From NCBI GenBank assembly GCA_049276455.1, contig JBASWL010000026.1, positions 62,001 through 126,000 of the forward strand: a stretch of DNA of 64,000 bases, written 5' to 3'. The position numbers and the translations under genes were made by a program. The first letter of the stretch is position 1; every line of letters begins with the position of its first letter. The notes beneath the pieces are model-generated. The model ran no database searches. It was given only the letters and a program-made list of their open reading frames with translations, and was not told the DNA's origin. Source of the stretch: Georgfuchsia sp049276455. Lineage in GTDB: Bacteria; Pseudomonadota; Gammaproteobacteria; Burkholderiales; Rhodocyclaceae. This document shows, piece after piece, positions 17,592 through 24,680 of this stretch.

Positions 17592-18128
17592 TCATTCCTC
17601 CCAGTTTTCTTCCGCCATGCGCTCGAAGCGCGCCTCGTCCTTGTCCTGCTTCCTGCCCTTGTCGATCCAGGGAATGCCGCCCACGCTCATGGCCTGCCGG
17701 ATCGACGTGAGCAGAGGGGCGATAGGGGTTGCCTCGTCAAGGCGCACCGGTTGCACGCCCGCCGCCAGCAACTGATTGACGGCGGAAGCCCCGATCGCCA
17801 GGCAATACACGGCAGCGCAACCGGCGAGCGCCTGGATGCGCGCCGGCAGCTTGCTCTCGTTGCCGTCCATGTCCGCGGCCGGAAATTCCACCAGCTCGAC
17901 CAGTTGCGCCTGTTCCTCGTCGAAGGCATAGATGGCAAAACCGAGGGCAGCGCCGAAATGCTGGTTGACCAGCGTGCGGTCATCGCTGGCAAAAGCCACT
18001 TTCAACATCTGCGGCGCTGGCCTAGTGGCCGACCAGGCCAGCGCCAGCCGTCGCCGGCCGTTCGGGGCGGGACTCGAACTGGCGTGGTGTTCCGGCCCAG
18101 AAAAGGGATCGATGGACAGGGATGTCAT
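17592..18128 (-). CDS. nifX: FeMo-co carrier NifX
   Basis: 178 residues from ATG 18128. The NifX domain begins at LKVAFASDD, with HFG following and GGIPWI near the end; the tail R-F-E-R-M-A-E-E-N-W-E-E matches NifX. NifX binds NifB-co and FeMo-co precursor between NifB, NifEN and the apo-enzyme. The start is uncertain: 18128 has a GGGAG ribosome site and yields the R-R-R-L-A-L-A leader seen in other NifX, but overlaps nifN by 107 bases; ATG 18008 gives a 138-residue protein. Confidence 0.88.
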   Translation of the reverse strand: MTSLSIDPFSGPEHHASSSPAPNGRRRLALAWSATRPAPQMLKVAFASDDRTLVNQHFGAALGFAIYAFDEEQAQLVELVEFPAADMDGNESKLPARIQALAGCAAVYCLAIGASAVNQLLAAGVQPVRLDEATPIAPLLTSIRQAMSVGGIPWIDKGRKQDKDEARFERMAEENWEE

Positions 18129-19440
18129 GGTGGCTCCCGAGATAAAGGTTGGCAATATTGAACAGCGTCTGGCGCGAGCCGCGATAGCCGGCCCAGGCCG
18201 TGGTGTGGCCGCCCACCCGGTCGTACTGCGGATAACCGGCACGCAATAGCGGCACGCCGAGGCGTTCGGCAGTCGCTACTGCATGCGAATTGGAAATGAC
18301 CAGCTGCAGCGGTGCTGTCGAGTCGGCAGTCGCGGCACGTTCCAGGTCTTCCAGGTCGCCGATCTGCACCGAATCACATGGCATGTCGGCCAGTACGTCC
18401 GCCCGCTCCGGGGCTACGGCAACAGCAATCTCCGCGCCGACACCGGTCAGGAACTGCCCCAGCGCAACCAGCAGATCCGGGTCGGCGGCAATCCCCACAC
18501 GCAGAAAGCCGGTCATGAAATGCGTGTCCACCATCGCATCCTGCAACTGCGCGCGCTGACGCTCGATGCGCGCCGGCACGGCAACGCCGGACAGCTCGGC
18601 CAGCACGCTGGTAAAAGCGTCGCAAGCATCCATGCCAAGCAAATGGTTGAAACGGAAATCGGGCACGCCGGTGCGCGCCTTGAGCAGGTCGGCCGCGCGA
18701 TTGAGCGAGCGGCCAATCACCAGCGTTGCCGCTGCCTCGCCCAGACACGCGATCTCGCCCAGGGGCGTGCCGCCCAGCGTCAACGCCGATGATTCCTGGG
18801 GAATGAGATGGCCGTCGAGCGAGTCGCCGATATCGGGCAGCAGCACTGGCCGCAGGCCGAAGGCTTCAATCCACTCCTTGATCGCCTCGATGTCGCCCGG
18901 GTTCAACATGGAAGAGGCGAGCACGTTGACCTGCTTCCTGCGCCGACCGGCGACCGCCGACTCGGGCACCAGCGTGTCGATGATAGCCTCCAGCGCCAGG
19001 GCGTAGCCGGATTCGAGGCCGCCACAATAATCCGGGGTGTTCACCGGCACCACGGCCACCTTGTCAAACTGCGGATGTCGGGTGCGGAAGGCCTGCACTA
19101 CTCGCCGGATATCCGTGCCCTGCGTTTCCGACACGCCGGTCGTGGGCAGGCCGATGATGTCAGGCGCATTCTTTTCGCAAATGACCTTGAGGCCCTCGAT
19201 CACATTTTCGTCCGCATTCATGATCGTCGACACATGATCCATGGCCGTGGTCTGAAGCGGGATTGGCTCGCGGAAATGACGCACGAAAAACACCTTGCCG
19301 AAGGCGGTGCAGCCCTGCGAGCCGTGCAACATGGGCAAGCAGTTTCTCAAGCCGAGAAAAGCCAGCGAGGCCCCCAGCGCCGGGCTGGCCTTGAGCGGAT
19401 TCACCGCAAGTGGCTTGCTGCGTTTGCGAATATCGGCCAT
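18022..19440 (-). CDS. nifN: nitrogenase FeMo-co scaffold subunit NifN
   Basis: 472 residues from ATG 19440. The opening K-P-L-A-V-N-P-L-K-A-S-P-A-L-G-A and G-L-R-N-C-L-P-M-L-H-G-S-Q-G-C-T-A-F are diagnostic. With NifE it forms the scaffold on which FeMo-co is finished. Unusually nifE is not next door: about 2.7 kb of cassette DNA and control region lie between. It has its own sigma-54 promoter and NifA site and heads a nifN-nifX-DUF269-hesB operon. Confidence 0.95.
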   Translation of the reverse strand: MADIRKRSKPLAVNPLKASPALGASLAFLGLRNCLPMLHGSQGCTAFGKVFFVRHFREPIPLQTTAMDHVSTIMNADENVIEGLKVICEKNAPDIIGLPTTGVSETQGTDIRRVVQAFRTRHPQFDKVAVVPVNTPDYCGGLESGYALALEAIIDTLVPESAVAGRRRKQVNVLASSMLNPGDIEAIKEWIEAFGLRPVLLPDIGDSLDGHLIPQESSALTLGGTPLGEIACLGEAAATLVIGRSLNRAADLLKARTGVPDFRFNHLLGMDACDAFTSVLAELSGVAVPARIERQRAQLQDAMVDTHFMTGFLRVGIAADPDLLVALGQFLTGVGAEIAVAVAPERADVLADMPCDSVQIGDLEDLERAATADSTAPLQLVISNSHAVATAERLGVPLLRAGYPQYDRVGGHTTAWAGYRGSRQTLFNIANLYLGSHHDIPVHRSLFWAGTPRQFESRPERPATAGAGLVGH

Positions 19441-19478
19441 GTCCGGGACAGTACAAAGAGTGATCCTGACCATCTCTA

Positions 19479-19495
19479 CGCAAGCCGCGTGCCAA
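19479..19495 (-). promoter_or_regulatory. sigma-54 promoter of nifN
   Basis: Minus strand TTGGCACGCGGCTTGCG: the consensus TGGCACG, four bases, then TTGC. It lies about 40 bases upstream of the nifN ATG. Confidence 0.85.
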
Positions 19496-19538
19496 CACAA
19501 AAGGCGCTTTTATCCAATGAGTTGTCGCCGCGACAGCA

Positions 19539-19554
19539 TGTCGCAAACACGACA
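19539..19554. promoter_or_regulatory. NifA upstream activator site of nifN
   Basis: TGTCGCAAACACGACA matches TGT-N10-ACA, about 45 bases upstream of the -24 element. The nearby TGTCGCCGCGACA (19522-19534) is a related shorter palindrome. Confidence 0.65.
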
Positions 19555-19816
19555 AAACGGTTAGCTGTGGATAACCGGACATCCGCAAAGCGCCGTATTG
19601 CAGCCGTTCAAAGTTGGAATGCCAATGGGAACTGTCGGCCACAAGCGGCCCGTCGTTAATTTCACCCAATGCAGCCGTTGTCATCCTGTCCGTATGATTG
19701 TTGATTGATAAGGAGATCGGAATAGGATAATCTCGCCGTCATTTAATACCTTAGGGGAATTTCTATTGTGTCCATATTATTGGCAATAACCCGGACGTTT
19801 CCGCGCCCGAATAACT
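19555..19816. other. gene-free flank between nifN control region and cassette array
   Basis: No gene is seen. It holds an inverted repeat CGGTTA...TAACCG near 19558-19577 and then increasingly AT-rich sequence up to the first cassette boundary at 19817. Its end may be the original recombination target. Confidence 0.5.
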
Positions 19817-19848
19817 GTTAAGCCTAAACAAACTCTGGTATCCCTGTT

Positions 19849-20310
19849 ATGGATGAACTGAAGAATCTGCTTATTTCTCCTGCATTTTGGTTCGCTAGCG
19901 TCGTAATTGCATTCTTAATGAGCTACCTTGCGAGCTATGCTAAAGAGTGGACTGATAGCTGGTTTCAAGATCGATCGGCCAAGAAACAGGCGGCAGCAAG
20001 GGCTAGACAAATAGACTTTGAAAAGAAAGTCGAAAAGCTCAAAGCAAACCCGCTACTTCTCGCTACCTATCAGGCGAATATTGTTTTTCAAAAACTTCGC
20101 CAAGTTCTATATCTTGTACCGGCGTATGTCAGCTTTGCTCTTGGCATCTACTCAACAATTAATCACCAGTTTGGTTCTGCGATTGCGGTTCTTATCCTAT
20201 CGCTCGCCTTTGGTCTAGTCGAACACTGGCTCGTGTCTGGGCACCTTGCAGAATTGAAATCGGTCGTAAATGTGGCCCTTCAAGATGACGAAGATCACTT
20301 CACTGATTAG
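19849..20310 (+). CDS. cassette ORF: small membrane protein of unknown function
   Basis: 153 residues, not recognised. An N-terminal membrane segment (FWFASVVIAFLMSYLASYA) is followed by a basic, probably helical cytoplasmic stretch (about residues 40-75, rich in K, R, A, E) and two more hydrophobic segments (YLVPAYVSFALGIYS and SAIAVLILSLAFGLVEHW). The start lies 26 bases after the cassette boundary, the short leader usual in cassettes; no strong ribosome site is seen. Base composition is more AT-rich than the nif genes on both sides. Confidence 0.75.
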   Translation: MDELKNLLISPAFWFASVVIAFLMSYLASYAKEWTDSWFQDRSAKKQAAARARQIDFEKKVEKLKANPLLLATYQANIVFQKLRQVLYLVPAYVSFALGIYSTINHQFGSAIAVLILSLAFGLVEHWLVSGHLAELKSVVNVALQDDEDHFTD

Positions 20311-20315
20311 TCTCG

Positions 20316-20408
20316 GCCTAACCCATCATTCGAGAACGGACGCGCCAATAGGCAGCACGGTTTGGGCTCGCATCCGTGGTGGCGCGCCGCTCAACGCGAA
20401 CGTTATGT
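20316..20408 (+). repeat. attC-like recombination site 1
   Basis: R'' core GCCTAAC at 20316-20322 and R' core GTTATGT at 20402-20408, 93 bases in total. The arms around CGCGCCA (20340s) and TGGCGCG (about 20379) pair, and the outer TTCGAG/CTCAA arms pair with a bulged base, as in integron cassette sites. It starts 5 bases after the stop of the first cassette ORF. Confidence 0.75.
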
Positions 20409-20427
20409 CTCCTGAGGAGGTGCAGTC

Positions 20428-21453
20428 GTGATCGACGAGAAGGCGCTCACCGAGCTTCTCAAAGTAAAGGAAGGCCGCCTCTTTCATCGAGAGGGGCAAG
20501 AACTGGAGTTCAAAGAGCAGTTCAACTTCGCCGGTTTGGCGGATTACTTTCGAGACTTCGCAGCCTTCTCAAATAATCGAGGCGGCATTCTGCTCTTTGG
20601 AGTACAGGATGCTCCGCGTCTACCCATTGGACTGACTGACGCATCATTGGAGCAGTTTCAGAAGATTGATCCGGAGCGAATCACGGGGTACCTTCTTGAG
20701 ATCTTCTCATCAAATATCGACTGGGAACAGGCGGCGTTTACAGTTAACGGAAAGCACTATGGTGTATTTCAGATCGCTGAGGCGGCAACTAAGCCGATCA
20801 TCGCGAAGCGAAACGAAGGGAAAGATCAGCAGATAGTCAATGGAGCTATCTACTACCGCTATGCGGGGAGGACGCAAATCATCCAGTATGCGGAACTGCA
20901 GGCGATCATTGAACGCCGTGTGGAGCAGAACAATCGTCAATGGCTTGACTTGATGGCCAAGATTGGTCGCGCCGGACCTCAAAACGCCGCTATCCTGGAT
21001 ACCGAGCGAGCGGTGATAGAGAAGGATGACTCAAGAGTGCTTGTTCTAGACGAAGAGCTTGCCAAGAAGATAAAGTTTATTAAGGAGGGTGAATTCAACC
21101 AGAAGGTCGGAGCGACCACGCTCAAACTTGTTGGCGACGTTGTACCGATCGACAAAGTAGAAATCGTGAGAATGGTGAAGGAGAACCTCATCAAGCAGTA
21201 TCCGCTCTCGGCAATGGAACTAGCGACAGAAGTCAAGAAGGCGCTGCCTTACGTTGGAATGAATGAGATCTGGGAGATTGTCAAAGAGAACGACATGAAG
21301 AATAACCCAGACTACGCCGCATATAATTTCCGTAGCAAGAAGCACGAAGACAAGTTTCGAGAAACGGGGCAAGTACCTTCAATTACTCCTACGATCTACA
21401 ATCAAAACGCCGTTGACTTCATCATCAATGTTATTCGGACAGCAAACGCCTAG
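20428..21453 (+). CDS. cassette ORF: AlbA_2/Schlafen-type putative DNA-binding protein
   Basis: 341 residues. The N-terminal third matches the AlbA_2 (Schlafen AlbA-like) domain: E-G-Q-E-L-E-F-K-E-Q-F, then the F-A-A-F-S-N-N-R-G-G-I-L-L-F-G-V glycine turn and I-N-G/V-N-G-K-x-Y-G-V-F strand. The C-terminal half is charged and unassigned. The domain occurs in transcription regulators and in nucleic-acid-acting defence proteins; no nuclease or helicase motif is seen here. The GTG start at 20428 has GAGGAGG upstream and lies 26 bases after the cassette boundary. Confidence 0.82.
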   Translation: MIDEKALTELLKVKEGRLFHREGQELEFKEQFNFAGLADYFRDFAAFSNNRGGILLFGVQDAPRLPIGLTDASLEQFQKIDPERITGYLLEIFSSNIDWEQAAFTVNGKHYGVFQIAEAATKPIIAKRNEGKDQQIVNGAIYYRYAGRTQIIQYAELQAIIERRVEQNNRQWLDLMAKIGRAGPQNAAILDTERAVIEKDDSRVLVLDEELAKKIKFIKEGEFNQKVGATTLKLVGDVVPIDKVEIVRMVKENLIKQYPLSAMELATEVKKALPYVGMNEIWEIVKENDMKNNPDYAAYNFRSKKHEDKFRETGQVPSITPTIYNQNAVDFIINVIRTANA

Positions 21454-21468
21454 AGCAGTGCGGCGGAG

Positions 21469-21547
21469 ACATAACCCGCCGTTGCACCCGATCCTCGGGA
21501 ACGGCGCTACGCGCCGCCCCTCGGCCGGGTGAACGGCAACGTTCGGC
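21469..21547 (+). repeat. attC-like recombination site 2
   Basis: R'' core ACATAAC (21469-21475) and R' core GTTCGGC (21541-21547), 79 bases. The inner arms GCCGTTGCACCCG and CGGGTGAACGGC pair over twelve bases with a single unpaired G, the extrahelical base that marks attC strand choice; a GGCGC/GCGCC mini-hairpin lies in the loop. Confidence 0.8.
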
Positions 21548-21616
21548 GTCGCCATGATCGCGTGAGGGTGGCATGCGTTGAAAATCAAGACGAGGGTTTC
21601 TCTATTGGAGGTGACT

Positions 21617-21871
21617 ATGGAAAGCCGTACCGTTGAACACAGAGGGGTCAAACTTAGCGTTTACGCCGAGCCAACAGAGCAAGGCTTCGCCCTGAGGGTC
21701 TGTTTCACGAGACATAGAGCCGATCACACGATCGAGCTCCCGCACACGCCAAGTTTTCCGCCAGGCACATTTCACTCAACCGAAGAAGCACTTGAGGGGC
21801 TCATTACTTGGGGTAAGGCTGCTATTGATGGACACGTTCCGGGTATGGACCTGTCGGAATTTGTAGATTAA
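21617..21871 (+). CDS. cassette ORF: small protein of unknown function
   Basis: 84 residues, not recognised; soluble, with two aromatic-poor beta-like stretches (VKLSVYAEPTEQGFALRVCF) and an acidic C-terminus (GMDLSEFVD). ATG 21617 is preceded by an excellent GGAGGTG at 6 bases. It follows attC-like site 2 by 70 bases. It may be a small cassette-encoded factor of the kind common in integrons; no function can be given. Confidence 0.7.
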   Translation: MESRTVEHRGVKLSVYAEPTEQGFALRVCFTRHRADHTIELPHTPSFPPGTFHSTEEALEGLITWGKAAIDGHVPGMDLSEFVD

Positions 21872-22127
21872 TTCTGAATATCTTTCGACGTAATGGCTTC
21901 TCTTTCAGCCTCACAGAATGGCGTTGGAATTCATGCATCGCGAGGTGCCGTCGAAGCTTTCGGCGCGAGAAGTCCAGCACTAACCGGTCGCCGTCGAATT
22001 CAAACGTTGAACGTCCGCTCCCTGAAATCTTGTCCGGCAGCATTGGGCACCTTGCTGCCCGTAGCTGAAAAATACCGAACAGCGGCAACCTGTCTGTAGC
22101 GGACGCTATTGTACATAGCGCAGCGAA
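21872..22127. other. junction between cassette array and nifE, no convincing gene
   Basis: A GTTGAAC core (22005-22011) preceded by GAATTCAAAC resembles the right half of an attC. An inverted repeat GTCCGCT (22013-22019) and AGCGGAC (22098-22104) follows. A minus-strand frame of 88 codons crosses this stretch and overlaps the third cassette ORF; I do not accept it as a gene. Confidence 0.4.
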
Positions 22128-23546
22128 CTACCCCGCACTGACTGGCATCCCCACTGCCTTGGTATGCGCCCACGGCGCCGGCGCGCGCACCTTCTGCCAC
22201 ACCGGTGAACCGATCGTCAGCGCCAGTTGCCGGCCCAGTTCGGGCATGCCGGCATAGCCGGCGTAGCCGAATTCGCGCTCCTGGTTGATGTCGAGAAAGG
22301 GAATGCGGGCCTTGAGCGCGGTATACAGGTTGCGCCCTCCGGCGATGAGGATATCGGCCCGGTAGTCCTTGTAGGCTTTGAGCAATGCAGCAGGGCTGCC
22401 GTCAGTGATCATTTGCGCGTCGTCGCCCATGATCTCGCGGATGCGTTGCTTGTCTTCCTCGGTGGATTTCCTGGTGCCGGTGGCCACCACTTCCATGCCG
22501 AGATCCTGCAGCGCCGACACCACGGACCAGCTCTTGACGCCGCCGGTATAGAGCAAGGCACGCTTGCCTTTGAGTCGCGCGCGCCAGGGTGCCAGGGTCA
22601 CGTCCGTCTTCGCTTCCTCGCGAGAGATCATGGCCTCGGTGCGCGCCGTCAGATCGGCATCGCCGATCCGGCGCGCGAAATCGCGGAAGGCCTGAGAGGT
22701 GTCCTTGACGCCGTAGAAGCTGCCTTCGAAATAGGGTACCTGGTATTTACCCTCCAGCTTGCGCGCGACGTTGAGCAGCGCCTTGGCGCAGACCACCATC
22801 GAGGCCTCGGCGCGGTGCATGGTCTGCACCTCGCGGAAGCGCGCATCGCCCGAGAGAGTACACAGGATACGCAAGCCCAGTTCGTCAAAGAGCGGCGCCA
22901 GGTGCCAGAATTCCCCGGCGATGTTGTATTCGCCGATCAGGTTGACGTCATGCACCTTGACGCCGGGCGCAAGTTGCGCCCGCGCTTCCGTGCTCACCGG
23001 ATCGGGCTCGCGCGTGCCGATGACATAATTGAACATGGCTTCGCCGGCAATGCGATTGCCGAGGTTTTTGGTGCCATAGAAGCCGGCGCAGTCGACCGGC
23101 ACCACGGGGACGCCCCAGCGCTGCTCGGCCGCCCTGGCGACCGCCGCCAGATCGTCGCCGATCAGTGCCGGTACGCAGGTTGAATAAAGAAAGACCGCCG
23201 CCGGCGAATGGTCGTCGATGGCCTGCTTGATGGCGTGGAACAGGCGCTTTTCGCCGCGCCCCATGATCACGTCCTGCTCGGTCATGTCGGTGCTCATGCC
23301 GATGCGATAGAGGCCTGTTGTGGAAGAGCGGGTGCCGCGGTTATCCCACGAACTGCCGGCGCAGGCGATCGGCCCATGCACGATGTGGGCGACATCGGCG
23401 ATGGGCAGCAGAGCGATCTGCGCGCCATCGAAGGAGCAGCCGCCGGCCGTGGCGCCCGGTTTGGTCTTGCTGCAACCGGACTTCTCCTTGCTGTTGTGGG
23501 CACAGGCCGGCTCGTTGAGCAACTGCGCCACTTCCGCCATTCTCAT
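22128..23546 (-). CDS. nifE: nitrogenase FeMo-co scaffold subunit NifE
   Basis: 472 residues. Cluster ligands are in G-G-C-S-F-D-G-A, H-I-V-H-G-P-I-A-C-A-G-S-S-W and LYSTCVPALIGDD; the MHRAEASMVVCAKAL and NLIGEYNIAGEFWH blocks are those of NifE. It pairs with NifN as the FeMo-co assembly scaffold. ATG codons at 23546 and 23540 are both possible; a GGGAG lies upstream. It follows fdxB by 41 bases and is cut off from nifN by the cassette array. Confidence 0.96.
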   Translation of the reverse strand: MRMAEVAQLLNEPACAHNSKEKSGCSKTKPGATAGGCSFDGAQIALLPIADVAHIVHGPIACAGSSWDNRGTRSSTTGLYRIGMSTDMTEQDVIMGRGEKRLFHAIKQAIDDHSPAAVFLYSTCVPALIGDDLAAVARAAEQRWGVPVVPVDCAGFYGTKNLGNRIAGEAMFNYVIGTREPDPVSTEARAQLAPGVKVHDVNLIGEYNIAGEFWHLAPLFDELGLRILCTLSGDARFREVQTMHRAEASMVVCAKALLNVARKLEGKYQVPYFEGSFYGVKDTSQAFRDFARRIGDADLTARTEAMISREEAKTDVTLAPWRARLKGKRALLYTGGVKSWSVVSALQDLGMEVVATGTRKSTEEDKQRIREIMGDDAQMITDGSPAALLKAYKDYRADILIAGGRNLYTALKARIPFLDINQEREFGYAGYAGMPELGRQLALTIGSPVWQKVRAPAPWAHTKAVGMPVSAG

Positions 23547-23587
23547 TGGAGCTGCTCCCGGTTGGGTTCAGGCTGGAAAACTGGCGA

Positions 23588-23899
23588 TCAGGCGGCCGCT
23601 GCTATCGCGTCGGCCGCCGCATAGGTATAGCAGCCCTTGGGGCAGGTGCGGCCACAAGCGCCGCAACCGATGCAGTCACCCGGATTGGCGAGGGTCATGA
23701 CGGAGGCGGTATCGTCCTCGTCGTAATCCTCATCGTCATCGAGCGCCATGTCATCGCCGCGAACGATCAGGTCGAGCACGTCGCGCGGACATATCTTGTA
23801 GCAGCGGCCGCAGCCGATGCACTTCTTCGGATCAAGCGCGGCAACAAATTGCGGCGTCCAGGGGGTGCCATTCAGGGTCGTTCCAGTAATGTGGCTCAT
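23588..23899 (-). CDS. fdxB: nif-specific ferredoxin III (2[4Fe-4S])
   Basis: 103 residues with two cluster motifs, KCIGCGRCYKICPRDV and CIGCGACGRTCPKGC, separated by a very acidic linker (DDDEDYDEDD). This layout matches the FdxB/ferredoxin III family of nif clusters, an electron donor or maturation helper for nitrogenase. It heads a fdxB-nifE unit behind a sigma-54 promoter. Confidence 0.92.
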   Translation of the reverse strand: MSHITGTTLNGTPWTPQFVAALDPKKCIGCGRCYKICPRDVLDLIVRGDDMALDDDEDYDEDDTASVMTLANPGDCIGCGACGRTCPKGCYTYAAADAIAAAA

Positions 23900-23945
23900 T
23901 GCTTCCGGCTCCTTGTAAGGGTTATCGTAGGTTCGCTAAAGCAAC

Positions 23946-23962
23946 AGCAAGCCGCATGCCTG
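23946..23962 (-). promoter_or_regulatory. sigma-54 promoter of fdxB-nifE
   Basis: Minus strand CAGGCATGCGGCTTGCT: GG and GC are ten bases apart, -12 box TTGCT exact, -24 box weaker than consensus. It lies about 47 bases upstream of fdxB. Confidence 0.65.
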
Positions 23963-23983
23963 TACGTAATCCATTGATATCAA

Positions 23984-24421
23984 ATGAGCCGTTGGTGGCC
24001 AGAACAATCTTGTGATGGCATGAACAAGACTTTGTCGGGTTTGCAACAAGCGCAGCGAAACCGACCTGGCTCACACAAGCAGCTTGCCGCCCTGCGCTGG
24101 CTGATGGCCCGTCCGGCCCACGGCCGCCTTTTTGTCCTGCGCGACGCCAGCCTTGTAGTAGGCATGGCCAACGCGCTGATCAGTATCAGCACAGCCGAAG
24201 GCGGCCCGGTGCTGATTCTCGAAGATGTCATTCTTTCCGCCAGCCACCGCGGTGCCGGCCTTGGCCGCTTGCTGGTCGAGCATGTACTGCGCTGGGCCGC
24301 CAGCGAAGGCATGAGCCGCGTTACGCTTTTGGCCGACCATGACAATTCGGTCGCGCTGGCCTTCTACCAAAAGATCGGCTTCGAAGCCTCGGCCATGGTG
24401 GTGCGGCGCAAACGACTTTAG
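23984..24421 (+). CDS. GNAT-family N-acetyltransferase, short at the N-terminus
   Basis: 145 residues. The acetyl-CoA loop S-H-R-G-A-G-L-G-R-L-L and the end block DHDNSVALAFYQKIGFE are clear. Relatives usually have about 30 more N-terminal residues carrying the first strand and helix, which seem missing here, and the 5' part overlaps two NifA-type sites. Starts at 23984 or 24020 are possible. It lies opposite to the nif genes between fdxB and a small conserved gene; its substrate is unknown and it may be decaying. Confidence 0.72.
   Translation: MSRWWPEQSCDGMNKTLSGLQQAQRNRPGSHKQLAALRWLMARPAHGRLFVLRDASLVVGMANALISISTAEGGPVLILEDVILSASHRGAGLGRLLVEHVLRWAASEGMSRVTLLADHDNSVALAFYQKIGFEASAMVVRRKRL
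24011..24048. promoter_or_regulatory. two tandem NifA-type activator sites for fdxB-nifE
   Basis: TGTGATGGCATGAACA (24011-24026) and TGTCGGGTTTGCAACA (24033-24048) both match TGT-N10-ACA. They lie 50-90 bases upstream of the fdxB sigma-54 promoter and inside the start of the GNAT gene. Confidence 0.65.
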
Positions 24422-24422
24422 T

Positions 24423-24680
24423 TCAATCCTCGCTGAACAGGCCGACGACGATGCCGCTGGCCGACTCGGCGTCGTTTGACAGCTTGACGCAGTGTTCGCT
24501 GGCATCGATGTAGTAGAAGCGGGCGTGGTCGGTCTCAAGCGCGGCGGCAAGGCGGGCCGGGATGTCATCGTCGCTGCATACCGTAATGGGCACACCGGGA
24601 AACTGCCGGCGCAACGCGGTCTCGTCGGCGCTAGTAGTCACGGCGGCAGCGACGCGCTCAAGGAGATCGCTGCTGATCAT
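24423..24680 (-). CDS. small conserved nif-cluster protein (DUF6129-like)
   Basis: 85 residues with no recognised catalytic motif; helical N-terminus (ISSDLLERVAAAVT), then L-R-R-Q-F-P-G-V-P-I-T-V-C-S-D-D-D-I-P and an acidic tail. Small proteins of this appearance follow nafY/nifY-type genes in beta- and gammaproteobacterial nif clusters. The ATG overlaps the end of the preceding gene by four bases, so translation is probably coupled. The family name is from memory and the function is unknown. Confidence 0.78.
   Translation of the reverse strand: MISSDLLERVAAAVTTSADETALRRQFPGVPITVCSDDDIPARLAAALETDHARFYYIDASEHCVKLSNDAESASGIVVGLFSED

Larger units (their letters stand above)
19817..22011 (+). 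mobile_element. integron gene-cassette array without integrase (CALIN-like), inserted between nifN and nifE
   Basis: Boundary cores GTTAAGC (19817), GTTATGT (20402) and GTTCGGC (21541) fit GTTRRRY or its relaxed form, and each of the first two cassettes ends with an attC-like palindrome. The R'' core of each attC mirrors that cassette's own 5' boundary: GCCTAAC against GTTAAGC with one difference, ACATAAC against GTTATGT exactly. Three plus-strand ORFs sit in register, opposite to the nif genes, in AT-richer DNA. A third boundary-like GTTGAAC is at 22005-22011, but no complete third attC was found. No integrase gene is in the window. Confidence 0.75.

Noticed and set aside
21872..22011. A third attC site after the 84-residue ORF
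   Set aside because: GTTGAAC at 22005 fits a right core, but no R'' core matching GCCGAAC and no paired arms were found in the expected place.
21822..22088. Minus-strand frame between the cassette array and nifE
   Set aside because: Overlaps the better-supported 84-residue cassette ORF, lacks a ribosome site and matches no family, although a stretch of it looks protein-like.
22227..23183. 318-codon plus-strand frame over nifE
   Set aside because: Antisense to a complete NifE and without ribosome site or domain.
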